From Streptomyces iranensis (GTDB lineage: Bacteria > Actinomycetota > Actinomycetes > Streptomycetales > Streptomycetaceae): 64,000 bases of DNA. Position 1 is the first letter of the stretch. Every line of letters starts with the position of its first letter. A program made the position numbers and the translations under genes. Of the stretch, positions 40,562 to 50,092 are shown piece by piece. The stretch is taken from the NCBI RefSeq assembly GCF_017874715.1, contig NZ_JAGGLR010000006.1, forward strand, positions 310,001 to 374,000, given 5' to 3'. The notes under the pieces were generated by a model, which saw nothing but the letters and a program-made list of their open reading frames with translations, had not been told where the DNA came from and searched no databases.

Positions 40562-40903
40562 CTACAGGTAAAGGCCCGTGGAGTCGTCCGCGCCCTCCAG
40601 CCGCTCCGCGGCCACCGCGTGCAGATCGCGCTCCCGCATCAGTACGTAGGCGACCCCGCGGACCTCGACCTCGGCCCGATCCTCCGGGTCGTAGAGCACC
40701 CGGTCACCGGGCTCCACGGTCCGTACGTTCTGCCCGACCGCGACCACCTCGGCCCAGGCCAGCCGCCGGCCGACCGCCGCAGTGGCGGGGATGACGATTC
40801 CGCCGGACGACCGGCGTTCGCCCTCCGGAATGTCGGTGCGGACCAGCACGCGGTCGTGCAGCATCCGGATGGGCAGCTTGTCATGGGTCGTGTTCGCACT
40901 CAC
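40562..40903 (-). CDS. GroES-like co-chaperonin family protein
   Basis: 113 residues; ATG at 40903. The GroES fold is visible: LPIRMLHDRVLVRTDIPEGE, the mobile-loop region RRSSGGIVIPA, VVAVGQNVRTVEPGDRVLYDP and a final LHAVAAERL strand. No GroEL gene is adjacent, and the mobile loop differs from the canonical one, so it may be a specialised paralogue. Confidence 0.87.
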   Translation of the reverse strand: MSANTTHDKLPIRMLHDRVLVRTDIPEGERRSSGGIVIPATAAVGRRLAWAEVVAVGQNVRTVEPGDRVLYDPEDRAEVEVRGVAYVLMRERDLHAVAAERLEGADDSTGLYL

Positions 40904-40967
40904 GCCATGACCGTACCTGGCCGGAGGGCGGGATGACGCCCCAGGGCCGGAGCCCGCCGCCCTTCCG

Positions 40968-41330
40968 TCACCGGCGCCGCTTGGCGCACCACGAGGAGCG
41001 GGACGCCTTGGCGGACCGGGAGGACCTGGCCGAGAGCGCGAGCAGGCCGACCAGCCCGGTCACGAGGAGCGCGGCCGGCACGATCCGCTCCATGCGGGGC
41101 CCGCCCTCCTCCGACACCAGCTGGCCGCGCACGCCCGTCACCACTCGGTTGACGGACACATAGGCCCGCCCGGCGGTCCGGTCCACGGCCGACGCCGCCT
41201 TCGCCTTCGCGTCCCCGATGATCGTCTTCGGGTGCACCCGCACCCCGATCTCGTCGAGCGTCACGGCGAGCTCCTGCCGCCTGCGGGCGATGTCCGCCTC
41301 GATCTGCGCAGGGGTCCTGGCATCCGACAC
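40968..41330 (-). CDS. DUF3618 family protein
   Basis: 120 residues from the GTG at 41330 (GGAGG 7 nt upstream). The signature ARTPAQIEADIARRRQELA and TLDEIGVRVHPKTI is the DUF3618 helical region. A single membrane helix (VPAALLVTGLVGLLALSA) and a very basic tail follow. A conserved Streptomyces gene divergent from bcp. Function unknown. Confidence 0.88.
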   Translation of the reverse strand: MSDARTPAQIEADIARRRQELAVTLDEIGVRVHPKTIIGDAKAKAASAVDRTAGRAYVSVNRVVTGVRGQLVSEEGGPRMERIVPAALLVTGLVGLLALSARSSRSAKASRSSWCAKRRR

Positions 41331-41472
41331 CGCGCTGCCTCCGTCGTCAGTCTCGATGATTCGTAGTGGACAGTCTGTCAGCTCGCTCTCCTCACCGCCC
41401 CACGGCACCCCCGGACGGGAAGCTGGCTAATGTCGGGTGTGTACCCCCCGATGCCACGAGGAGCACCAGACC

Positions 41473-41940
41473 ATGAGCGAGCGACTGCAGCCCGGCGACA
41501 CCGCCCCCGCCTTCACCCTCCCCGACGCGGACGGCAAGCAGGTTTCGCTCGCCGACCACACCGGCCGCAAAGTGATCGTCTACTTCTACCCCGCGGCCCT
41601 CACCCCGGGCTGCACCAAGCAGGCGTGCGACTTCACCGACAACCTCGAGTTCCTCTCCGGCCACGGCTACGACGTCATCGGCATCTCCCCCGACAAGCCG
41701 GAGAAGCTGGCCAAGTTCCGCGCCCAGGAGGACCTGAAGGTCACCCTGCTCGCCGACCCCTCCAAGGAGACCCTGGAGGCGTACGGCGCCTTCGGCGAGA
41801 AGAAGCTCTACGGCAAGACGGTGACGGGCGTGATCCGGTCCACCGTCATCGTGGACGAGCAGGGCAAGGTCGAGCGCGCCCTGTACAACGTGAAGGCCAC
41901 CGGCCACGTCGCCAAGATCATCAAAGACCTGGGGCTGTGA
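41473..41940 (+). CDS. bcp: Thioredoxin-dependent thiol peroxidase (Bcp/PrxQ)
   Basis: 155 residues; ATG at 41473 with GAGGAG upstream. A thioredoxin-fold peroxiredoxin with peroxidatic Cys in ALTPGCTKQAC and the resolving Cys five residues later, the PrxQ atypical 2-Cys arrangement. It reduces peroxides in the cytoplasm. Terminator follows 18 nt after the stop. Confidence 0.95.
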   Translation: MSERLQPGDTAPAFTLPDADGKQVSLADHTGRKVIVYFYPAALTPGCTKQACDFTDNLEFLSGHGYDVIGISPDKPEKLAKFRAQEDLKVTLLADPSKETLEAYGAFGEKKLYGKTVTGVIRSTVIVDEQGKVERALYNVKATGHVAKIIKDLGL

Positions 41941-41958
41941 CCCCGACGCTTCCCCGAG

Positions 41959-41985
41959 GGTCCCGCACCAGATCGGTGCGGGACC
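41959..41985 (+). terminator. Terminator after bcp
   Basis: An 11-bp stem GGTCCCGCACC / GGTGCGGGACC with a 5-nt loop, followed by TCTCT. Confidence 0.85.
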
Positions 41986-42070
41986 TCTCTCATGCGTGGG
42001 TGACCCTCCGGCGCCTTGTGCGTTACTCAGTGCGATCGCACGACATGTGATCGCATGGGAGGGGAGGGCA

Positions 42071-42633
42071 ATGCCCGCGAGATACACCTATGAGCTGCTC
42101 GTCGAAACCGCTAGCAGCGCGAAGACCATCGACGAAGCCATACGCCGCTGCGGCGGCGAGCCCACCGCCGGCAGCAGGAGTTACCTCCGGCGCAAGCTGG
42201 CCGAAGCGGGCATCGACGCCCCTCACCTGCGCACGGAGCGGGTGCGGCACACCGAAACGAGGCTCAGGGAGGTCGTCGCCCGCTCCAGCAGCGTGGCCGA
42301 GGTGGTTCGGCGCCTGGGGATCAGCCCCGTGGGCGGCAATCAGGCGCATATCGGAAGGCGCCTGGCCGCCTTCGGGATCGACACCTCACACTTTTCACCT
42401 CAGGTCCCTCGGCAGCCCAAGAGGCCGACCCGCGACCGCCTGATTCTGGGGTCGCCTTCGGGCGGGAGAATTCCCGGCGAGCGGCTGCGCAGAGAGCTCA
42501 TTGGCCGTGGCCTTCCGGAGAGATGCGCGATGTGTGGCACCGGCCCGAAGTGGAACGGCAAGCCACTGCGCCACGAAATCGACCACATCAACGGGGACTG
42601 GTGGGACAACCGCATGGGAAATCTGCGGGTCAC
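42071..42633 (+). pseudogene. HNH endonuclease gene, 3'-truncated
   Basis: ATG at 42071 follows GGGAGGGGAGGG. Two helical DNA-recognition-like repeats come first, each ending GID(A/T)xH(L/F) (residues about 17-55 and 70-115). An HNH domain follows: CAMCGTGPKWNGK, HEIDHINGDWWDN, then MGNLR. At 42629 homology stops exactly where a relative would read YLCPSCHSQ, so the second zinc CxxC is lost. The frame then runs as nonsense to 43027. The downstream sequence belongs to another HNH gene in a different frame, so an internal deletion fused the pair. Confidence 0.72.
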
Positions 42634-43245
42634 AGTGTCCGGGAGATGCTCGCGTTCATGGACATCCCTCCCTACGACAGCGCCTACAGCCACCTCAGAA
42701 AGAAGCTGGAACAGTTCGGCATCGACACCGCGCATTTTACCGGCAAACGGGGCACAGCCCCGGAGAGGCTGCTCCCCCGATCCGCGTTGGCGCGGGCCAT
42801 CTCGGACTCGTACAGCGTGGCGGGGGTGCTGCGCCTTCTGGAAATACCCGTGGGCGGCGCAGGACGTTCGCTGGTACGGAGGAGTGTCGCCGCGTATGGG
42901 ATCTCCACCGCTCACTTCACCGGCCGAGGGCACCGACGCGGTCATGCCTCTCCCCAGCGCAAGTCCGCGTCGACGGTCCTTCAGCGGCTTGATCCCGGTA
43001 GTACCCGCACGAGGACCGCACTGCTGAGGCGTGCCCTCGATGAGATTGGTGTGCCCCAGGTCTGCGACGAGTGCGGCACAGGCGACAGCTGGCAGGGCAG
43101 ACGACTCGTTCTGGAGATCGACCACATCAATGGGGACCGGTTGGACAACAACATCGGAAATCTACGGTATCTCTGCCCGTCCTGTCATAGCCAGACAAAG
43201 AACTTCTCCGGCCGAGGACGGCTGAGCACCACCACTTGGCGTTAG
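42634..43245 (+). pseudogene. HNH endonuclease gene, 5'-truncated paralogue
   Basis: The frame begins in mid-domain with SVREMLAFMDIPP, equal to the SVAEVVRRLG position of the repeat in the upstream copy. It continues through two repeats ending FGIDTAHF and YGISTAHF and then a complete HNH domain: CDECGTGDSWQG, LEIDHINGDRLDN, IGNLRYLCPSCHSQT with both zinc CxxC pairs and the HNH triad. No start codon with a ribosome site is seen; an ATG at 42646 could restart translation but directly abuts GGGAG. The catalytic domain is whole, so a product could still be active if translated. Confidence 0.72.
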
Positions 43246-43275
43246 GGAATCGACACACAGTACAGTTGCGCTCGC

Positions 43276-43350
43276 GGGCCCGTACCCCAGCTGGCCAGAG
43301 GGCGCCGGTTTAGGTCCGGTGTGTCGTGGGTTCGAGTCCCACCGGGCCCA
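43276..43350 (+). tRNA. tRNA with UAG anticodon (Leu) and short variable loop
   Basis: 75 nt. Acceptor GGGCCCG pairs perfectly with CGGGCCC, and the T arm GTGGG-TTCGAGT-CCCAC is perfect. The anticodon stem GCCGG/CCGGT encloses TTTAGGT, giving UAG, which reads CUA (Leu). Discriminator is A; CCA is not encoded. The D stem has three pairs. The variable region is only 5 nt, whereas bacterial tRNA-Leu normally has a long variable arm. Either a class I tRNA with a Leu anticodon or an unusual isoacceptor. Confidence 0.85.
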
Positions 43351-43355
43351 TCGCG

Positions 43356-43388
43356 GAAGGCGCGGCACCACGCGGGTGCCGCGCCTTC
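43356..43388. terminator. Terminator between the tRNA and rdgB
   Basis: A perfect 14-bp stem GAAGGCGCGGCACC / GGTGCCGCGCCTTC with a 5-nt loop, followed by GTTGTT; usable in both directions. Confidence 0.88.
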
Positions 43389-43393
43389 GTTGT

Positions 43394-44029
43394 TCACCCC
43401 AGGAGTTCGCGGACGACCGGGGCGATGGCGCGGAACGCCTTGCCGCGGTGGCTGATGGCGTTCTTCTCGTCGGGGGTCAGTTCGGCGCAGGTGCGGGTCT
43501 CGCCGTGGGGCTGGAGGATCGGGTCGTAGCCGAACCCCCCGCCGCCCACGGGCTCGTGGCGGAGGGTGCCGGTGAGCCGTCCGGAGACCACGCGCTCGGT
43601 GCCGTCGGGGAGGGCGAGGGCGGCGGCGCATTCGAAGTGGGCGCCGCGGTGTTCGTCGGGGACGTCGGCGAGCTGGGCCAGCAGCAGATCGAGGTTGGCG
43701 CGGTCGTCGCCGTGCCGGCCCGACCAGCGGGCCGAGAAGATGCCGGGGGCGCCGCCGATGACGTCCACGCAGAGCCCGGAGTCGTCGGCGATGGCGGGGT
43801 GGCCGGTGGCCCCGGCCAGGGCGTGGGCCTTGAGGAGGGCGTTCTCCGCGAAGGTCACGCCGGTCTCCTTGACGTCCGGGACCTCCGGATAGGCGTCGGC
43901 GCCGACGAGTTCGACGTCGAGGCCGGTCTCGCCCAGGATCGAGCGCAGCTCGGTGATCTTGTAGGCGTTGCGGGTGGCGAGGATGAGACGGCGGGGGTGC
44001 GGAGGGTGTCCCTCAGTGCGTTGCTGCAT
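43394..44029 (-). CDS. rdgB: XTP/dITP diphosphatase (Ham1 family)
   Basis: 211 residues; ATG at 44029. Motifs: LILATRNAYKITEL at the N-terminus, TFAENALLKA, ADDSGLCVDVIGGAPGIFSAR, and GGGGFGYDPIL with SHRGKAF at the end. It removes non-canonical purine nucleoside triphosphates. In Streptomyces it is followed on the chromosome by rph, as here (with a lipoprotein gene between). Confidence 0.95.
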   Translation of the reverse strand: MQQRTEGHPPHPRRLILATRNAYKITELRSILGETGLDVELVGADAYPEVPDVKETGVTFAENALLKAHALAGATGHPAIADDSGLCVDVIGGAPGIFSARWSGRHGDDRANLDLLLAQLADVPDEHRGAHFECAAALALPDGTERVVSGRLTGTLRHEPVGGGGFGYDPILQPHGETRTCAELTPDEKNAISHRGKAFRAIAPVVRELLG

Positions 44030-44076
44030 AGCTCTCGATTATCGAGGGTGCGTGATTCGTGCCGATCAGGGGGAGG

Positions 44077-44472
44077 TCAGGGCGAGCAGACGCTGGTCAG
44101 CTCGCCCGCCGCGTCCTTGACCGGGGTCAGATCCGGGTCCTTGCCGCTGTCGACGGACTTCTGGACGTTGTCCACGGCCTTCTGGAGGTCGTCGATGGCC
44201 TTGCCGACGTCCGCGTTGTCGGTGCGGTCGCCCACCTTGTCGATGTCCGCATCGAGGGCGTCCAGGATCTTGTCGGCCTGCTGCGGGTCGACGGCGGCGT
44301 CGGTCAGGGCGTCCTGGAGGTTGTCCACGTCGTTGGATATCTCGACCGCGAGCTGGGCGCAGTCCAGGGCCTTCTCCACCGCGCTGCAGCCCACGGTGAC
44401 CGGCACGGCGAGCGCGACGGCGGCGAGGGCGGTGATGACAGTGGTACGGCGGTGACGGTGGCGCGGCGCCAT
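44077..44472 (-). CDS. Small putative lipoprotein
   Basis: 131 residues; ATG at 44472. The signal sequence ends VTVGC, a plausible lipobox. The mature part is helical and acidic, with regular NVDNLQDAL, DILDALDADI and DDLQKAVDNVQKS segments suggesting a coiled coil. Two cysteines (DCAQL and the terminal SVCSP) could form a disulfide. It sits between rdgB and rph. No known function. Confidence 0.8.
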   Translation of the reverse strand: MAPRHRHRRTTVITALAAVALAVPVTVGCSAVEKALDCAQLAVEISNDVDNLQDALTDAAVDPQQADKILDALDADIDKVGDRTDNADVGKAIDDLQKAVDNVQKSVDSGKDPDLTPVKDAAGELTSVCSP

Positions 44473-44552
44473 GGAATGGGTCCTTCCCCAAGAAAAGGTG
44501 CTGGTACCTGACTAAACGCCAGGCGCCGTGCGACGGTTGCCTGGTGCCGCCG

Positions 44553-45284
<732 letters not shown>

Positions 45285-45344
45285 GGGATGAGCCTATCGG
45301 CATCGCGAAGGGCTCCGGTCCGCGTCCGCGGCGGGCTCAGCGGC

Positions 45345-45578
45345 TCACATCAGGTCTTCGATCTCGGCGGCGACGGGGTCCGCGTCGGTGCCGATGACCA
45401 CCTGGATCGCGCTGCCCATCTTCACCACGCCATGGGCGCCCGCGGCCTTCAGCAGCGCCTCGTCGACCAGGGAGACGTCCTTGACCTCGGTACGGAGTCG
45501 GGTGATGCAGCCCTCGACCTCGATGATGTTGTCGATGCCGCCGAGCCCCTCGACGATCTTCTCAGCCTTGCTGGCCAT
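45345..45578 (-). CDS. nagF: PTS EIIB component (GlcNAc type)
   Basis: 77 residues from the ATG at 45578 (GGGAGCG 6 nt upstream). A glucose-superfamily EIIB domain: AEKIVEGLGGIDNIIEVEGCITRLRTEV with the phosphorylated Cys, and VVKMGSAIQVVIGTDAD. As a separate polypeptide it passes phosphate to the EIIC permease. It is divergent from the EIIC gene, with DasR sites on both sides of the intergenic region, the known nagF/nagE2 arrangement of Streptomyces GlcNAc uptake. Confidence 0.92.
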   Translation of the reverse strand: MASKAEKIVEGLGGIDNIIEVEGCITRLRTEVKDVSLVDEALLKAAGAHGVVKMGSAIQVVIGTDADPVAAEIEDLM

Positions 45579-45612
45579 GTTCGCTCCCTGTCGTCCGTTC
45601 GCCATGCGGCAA

Positions 45613-45628
45613 GTGGTCTACACCATTA
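45613..45628. promoter_or_regulatory. DasR site upstream of nagF
   Basis: AGTGGTCTACACCATT matches the dre consensus (A-G/C-TGGTCTAGACCA-type) in 14 of 16 positions by eye. It lies 35 nt upstream of the EIIB start. Confidence 0.8.
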
Positions 45629-45694
45629 TGCGGGCGAAGACGTTACACGTCACTTGGAACGATAGATTCCTTCATCGGATCCCTCCGTGCTACA

Positions 45695-45726
45695 ACAGGT
45701 CTACACCACATGTGGTTTAGACCATA
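45695..45726. promoter_or_regulatory. Two abutting DasR sites upstream of nagE2
   Basis: ACAGGTCTACACCACA (45695-45710) is followed at once by TGTGGTTTAGACCATA (45711-45726). Both match the dre pattern, and paired sites are known for GlcNAc permease genes in Streptomyces. The cluster ends 50 nt before the EIIC start. Confidence 0.85.
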
Positions 45727-45775
45727 AAGCGGGCCGTCCCTTCCCCCGAGAGCCCGCCTCACCAGGAGGAATCCG

Positions 45776-47026
45776 ATGAGTACGGCCACCGCCAAGGCGG
45801 CGCCCGCCCAGAAGCGGGGTGCCGGCCTGTTCCAGGGACTCCAGAAGGTCGGCCGCAGCCTTCAGCTGCCGATCGCGGTCCTGCCCGCCGCCGGAATCAT
45901 GGTCCGGCTCGGACAGCCCGATGTGTTCGGCGCCGACGGACTGGGCTGGGACAAGGTCGCCGCCGTGTTCAACAACGCCGGTGGCGCGCTCACCGGCGCC
46001 CTTCCGCTGCTGTTCTGCGTCGGCGTGGCCATCGGGTTCGCCAAGAAGTCGGACGGCTCCACCGCGCTGGCCGCCGTGGTCGGGTTCCTGGTCTACAGCA
46101 AGGTGCTGGAGGCGTTCCCGGTCGCCGACGCGGTGATCCAGAAGGGCGAGGACATACCGGCCAAGTTCAACGACCCCGGGGTGCTCGGCGGCATCATCAT
46201 GGGGCTGCTCACCGCGGTGCTGTGGCAGCGGTACCACCGCACCCGGCTGGTGGACTGGCTCGGCTTCTTCAATGGCCGCCGGCTGGTGCCGATCATCATG
46301 GCCTTCACCGGTATCGTGGTGGGCGTCTTCTTCGGCCTGGTCTGGGAGCCCATCGGCGACGGCATCAGCAACTTCGGTGAGTGGATGACCGGGCTCGGCT
46401 CCGCGGGATCGGCCCTCTTCGGTGCCGTCAACCGCGCCCTGATCCCGATCGGCATGCACCAGTTCGTGAACACTGTGGCCTGGTTCCAGCTCGGCGACTT
46501 CACCAACGCGGCCGGTGAGACCGTGCACGGCGACCTCAGCCGCTTCCTGGCCGGCGACGCGAGCGCGGGCATGTTCATGTCCGGCTTCTTCCCGATCATG
46601 ATGTTCGGTCTGCCGGCCGCCGCCCTGGCCATGGCGCACACCGCCCGCCCCGAGCGCCGCAAGGCCGTGCTCGGCATGATGATCTCGCTGGCGCTGACCT
46701 CGTTCGTCACGGGCGTGACCGAGCCGATCGAGTTCTCGTTCATGTTCATCGCCCCGCTGCTCTATGTGATCCACGCGGTGCTGACCGCGCTCTCGATGGC
46801 GATCACCTGGGCCCTGGGCGTACACGCGGGCTTCAACTTCTCCGCGGGGTTCATCGACTACGTGCTGAACTGGAGCCATGCCACCAAACCACTGCTGATC
46901 ATCCCGGTGGGGCTGGTCTTCGCGGTGGTCTACTACGTGGTCTTCCGCTTCGCGATCACCAAGTTCGATCTGCCCACCCCGGGCCGTGAGCCCGAGGAAG
47001 AGGTCGAGGACCTCACCAAGGCGTAG
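45776..47026 (+). CDS. nagE2: PTS EIIC permease, GlcNAc transporter
   Basis: 416 residues; ATG at 45776 with AGGAGG upstream. EIIC of the glucose family with about ten helices: LQLPIAVLPAAGIMVRLGQ, FNNAGGALTGALPLLFCVGVAIGFAKK, GMHQFVNTVAWFQLG, GFFPIMMFGLPAAALAMAH, and the VTEPIEFSFMFIAP (conserved Glu) motif. With EIIB it imports and phosphorylates N-acetylglucosamine, which feeds chitin use and DasR signalling. The LPMO at 4600, also with a dre, is likely a member of the same regulon. Confidence 0.94.
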   Translation: MSTATAKAAPAQKRGAGLFQGLQKVGRSLQLPIAVLPAAGIMVRLGQPDVFGADGLGWDKVAAVFNNAGGALTGALPLLFCVGVAIGFAKKSDGSTALAAVVGFLVYSKVLEAFPVADAVIQKGEDIPAKFNDPGVLGGIIMGLLTAVLWQRYHRTRLVDWLGFFNGRRLVPIIMAFTGIVVGVFFGLVWEPIGDGISNFGEWMTGLGSAGSALFGAVNRALIPIGMHQFVNTVAWFQLGDFTNAAGETVHGDLSRFLAGDASAGMFMSGFFPIMMFGLPAAALAMAHTARPERRKAVLGMMISLALTSFVTGVTEPIEFSFMFIAPLLYVIHAVLTALSMAITWALGVHAGFNFSAGFIDYVLNWSHATKPLLIIPVGLVFAVVYYVVFRFAITKFDLPTPGREPEEEVEDLTKA

Positions 47027-47043
47027 ACCTTCGACCCGCGCCC

Positions 47044-47088
47044 CGCGCGAGGGCCCCGGAACCGGTTCGGTTCCGGGGCCCTCGCGCG
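47044..47088. terminator. Strong bidirectional terminator
   Basis: A perfect 20-bp inverted repeat (47044-47063 with 47069-47088) and 5-nt loop, between the converging nagE2 and MBL-fold genes. Confidence 0.9.
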
Positions 47089-47104
47089 TACGGGGACCGT
47101 GCGC

Positions 47105-47857
47105 CTACACCTCGTAGACCGCGCCCGCCTTGGCCAGCTCCACCGGGCCGCCGAAGACCGCCTGGGCGTCGCGCTGGTTGATCTGTGGGTCCGTCCACGG
47201 CGGCACATGGGTGAGCACCAGGGCCCCGACCCCCGCCCGCAGCGCGTGCTCGCCCGCCTCGCGGCCGTTGAGGTGCAGCCCCGGGATGTCCTCCTTGCCG
47301 TGCGTGAAGGCCGCCTCGCACAGGAAGAGGTCGCCGCCCCGGGCCAGGTCCACCAGGGCCTCACAGGGGCCCGTGTCGCCCGAGTAGACCAGCGAGCGGC
47401 CGCCGTACTCGATCCGGAAGCCGTACGCCTCCACCGGATGGCACACGCGCTCGGCGCGGATGGTGAAGGGGCCGATCTCGAAGCTGCCGGGCGTGAGCGT
47501 GCGGAAGTCGAAGACCTCGCGCATCGACTTCTCGTCGGGCACGTCGTCGTACGCCTGGACCAGCCGCCGCTCGGTGTCCTCGGGGCCGTAGACGGGGATC
47601 GTCTCGGCGCGGCCACCGTCGTGCCGGTAGTAGCGCGCGACGAAGTATCCGCACATGTCGATGAAGTGATCGGGGTGGAGATGGGACAGCAGCACGGCGT
47701 CGAGGTCGTAAAGACCGCAGTGGCGCTGCAGCTCGCCAAGGGCGCCATTGCCCATGTCGAGGAGCAGCCGGAAGCCGTCGGCCTCGAGGAGGTAGCTCGA
47801 GCAGGCCGATTCCGCGGACGGGAACGACCCTGAGCATCCGACGACGGTGAGCTTCAT
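47105..47857 (-). CDS. MBL-fold metallo-hydrolase
   Basis: 250 residues from the ATG at 47857 (AAGGAGG 10 nt upstream). Zinc motif HLHPDH (in LLSHLHPDHFID), then VCHPVEAYG, YSGDTGP and the final LTHVPPW histidine. N-terminal VVGCSGSFPSAESACSSYLLE is typical of RNase Z-like/YhfI-type hydrolases. It is cytoplasmic. Immediately precedes the cysteine-biosynthesis genes, as in other Streptomyces. Substrate unknown. Confidence 0.92.
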   Translation of the reverse strand: MKLTVVGCSGSFPSAESACSSYLLEADGFRLLLDMGNGALGELQRHCGLYDLDAVLLSHLHPDHFIDMCGYFVARYYRHDGGRAETIPVYGPEDTERRLVQAYDDVPDEKSMREVFDFRTLTPGSFEIGPFTIRAERVCHPVEAYGFRIEYGGRSLVYSGDTGPCEALVDLARGGDLFLCEAAFTHGKEDIPGLHLNGREAGEHALRAGVGALVLTHVPPWTDPQINQRDAQAVFGGPVELAKAGAVYEV

Positions 47858-48044
47858 GAAGCAGGAACCTCCTTGAGGGGTCCCCATGCCGAGGGCCATG
47901 GGCAGGTGCGGGGGGTCATGCGGTGCCCACGAGCGTAAGGCGCAAAAGCCCAGGCAGCTCCTCCACTGGGCCGCGTTGTGGGCGGAATCACCAGGACGGA
48001 GCCGGGTGGCGCCCGGCCATGCCCCCCGTCGGCCGATTCGGCCC

Positions 48045-49495
<1,451 letters not shown>

Positions 49496-49586
49496 GGACT
49501 CATCGTATCGATTCCCGAACCGGACTCCGGTAGGTGATCCCGCGATACGGACGGGTAGTGACCGCGATACGAGACAGCATGGCGAT

Positions 49587-50012
49587 TCAGCCGCCCGGGA
49601 CGATCTCCACCTCTTCCTCGGTGACCTCGCCGTCCACGATCCGGAAGGACCGGAACTGGATGGGGCCCTCCTCATTGCCGCATTCGGCCGTGGAGACCAG
49701 AACGTAGTGGGCCCCGGGCTCATTGGCGTAGGAGATGTCGGTACGGGAGGGGTACGCCTCGGTGGCGGTGTGCGAGTGGTAGATGACCACCGGCTCCTCG
49801 TCCCGGTCGTCCATCTCGCGGTAGAGCTTGAGCAGGTCACCCGAGTCGAACTCGTAGAAGGTGGGGGAACGGGCCGCGTTCAGCATCGGGATGAACCGCT
49901 CGGGGCGGCCGCTTCCGGCCGGGCCCGCGATCACACCGCATGCCTCGTCGGGGTGGTCGGCGCGGGCATGCGCGACGATCTTGTCGTGGAGCGCCTGGGT
50001 GATGGTCAGCAT
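49587..50012 (-). CDS. mec: JAMM metalloprotease of the CysO pathway (Mec)
   Basis: 141 residues from the ATG at 50012; a GTG at 50018 adds two. JAB/M67 fold: HPDEACGVIAGP supplies the catalytic Glu, and YHSHTATEAYPSRTD gives the H-x-H-x(7)-S-x-x-D zinc site. In mycobacteria Mec cleaves the CysO-cysteine adduct to release cysteine. Here it probably also trims the CysO C-terminus (GG-RL). Same strand as leader-cysO-cysM, 91 nt before the leader start. Confidence 0.92.
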   Translation of the reverse strand: MLTITQALHDKIVAHARADHPDEACGVIAGPAGSGRPERFIPMLNAARSPTFYEFDSGDLLKLYREMDDRDEEPVVIYHSHTATEAYPSRTDISYANEPGAHYVLVSTAECGNEEGPIQFRSFRIVDGEVTEEEVEIVPGG

Positions 50013-50026
50013 GAGCACACAATAGG

Positions 50027-50060
50027 AGGCGGGCTCCGGACAGAGGTCCGGAGCCCGCCT
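50027..50060. terminator. Terminator hairpin after the amino acid permease
   Basis: A perfect 15-bp stem AGGCGGGCTCCGGAC with its complement, loop AGAG. It separates the permease from mec on the same strand. Confidence 0.85.
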
Positions 50061-50092
50061 GCTGAGATGCTGCGCCCGAAAGGCGATACGGC

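Noticed and set aside
43162..43371. Small minus-strand frame with a WDSNPRHTGPKP sequence
   Set aside because: This is the well-known false protein from the antisense strand of a tRNA gene; likewise the frame over tRNA-Lys ending in ARDSNPGPAD.
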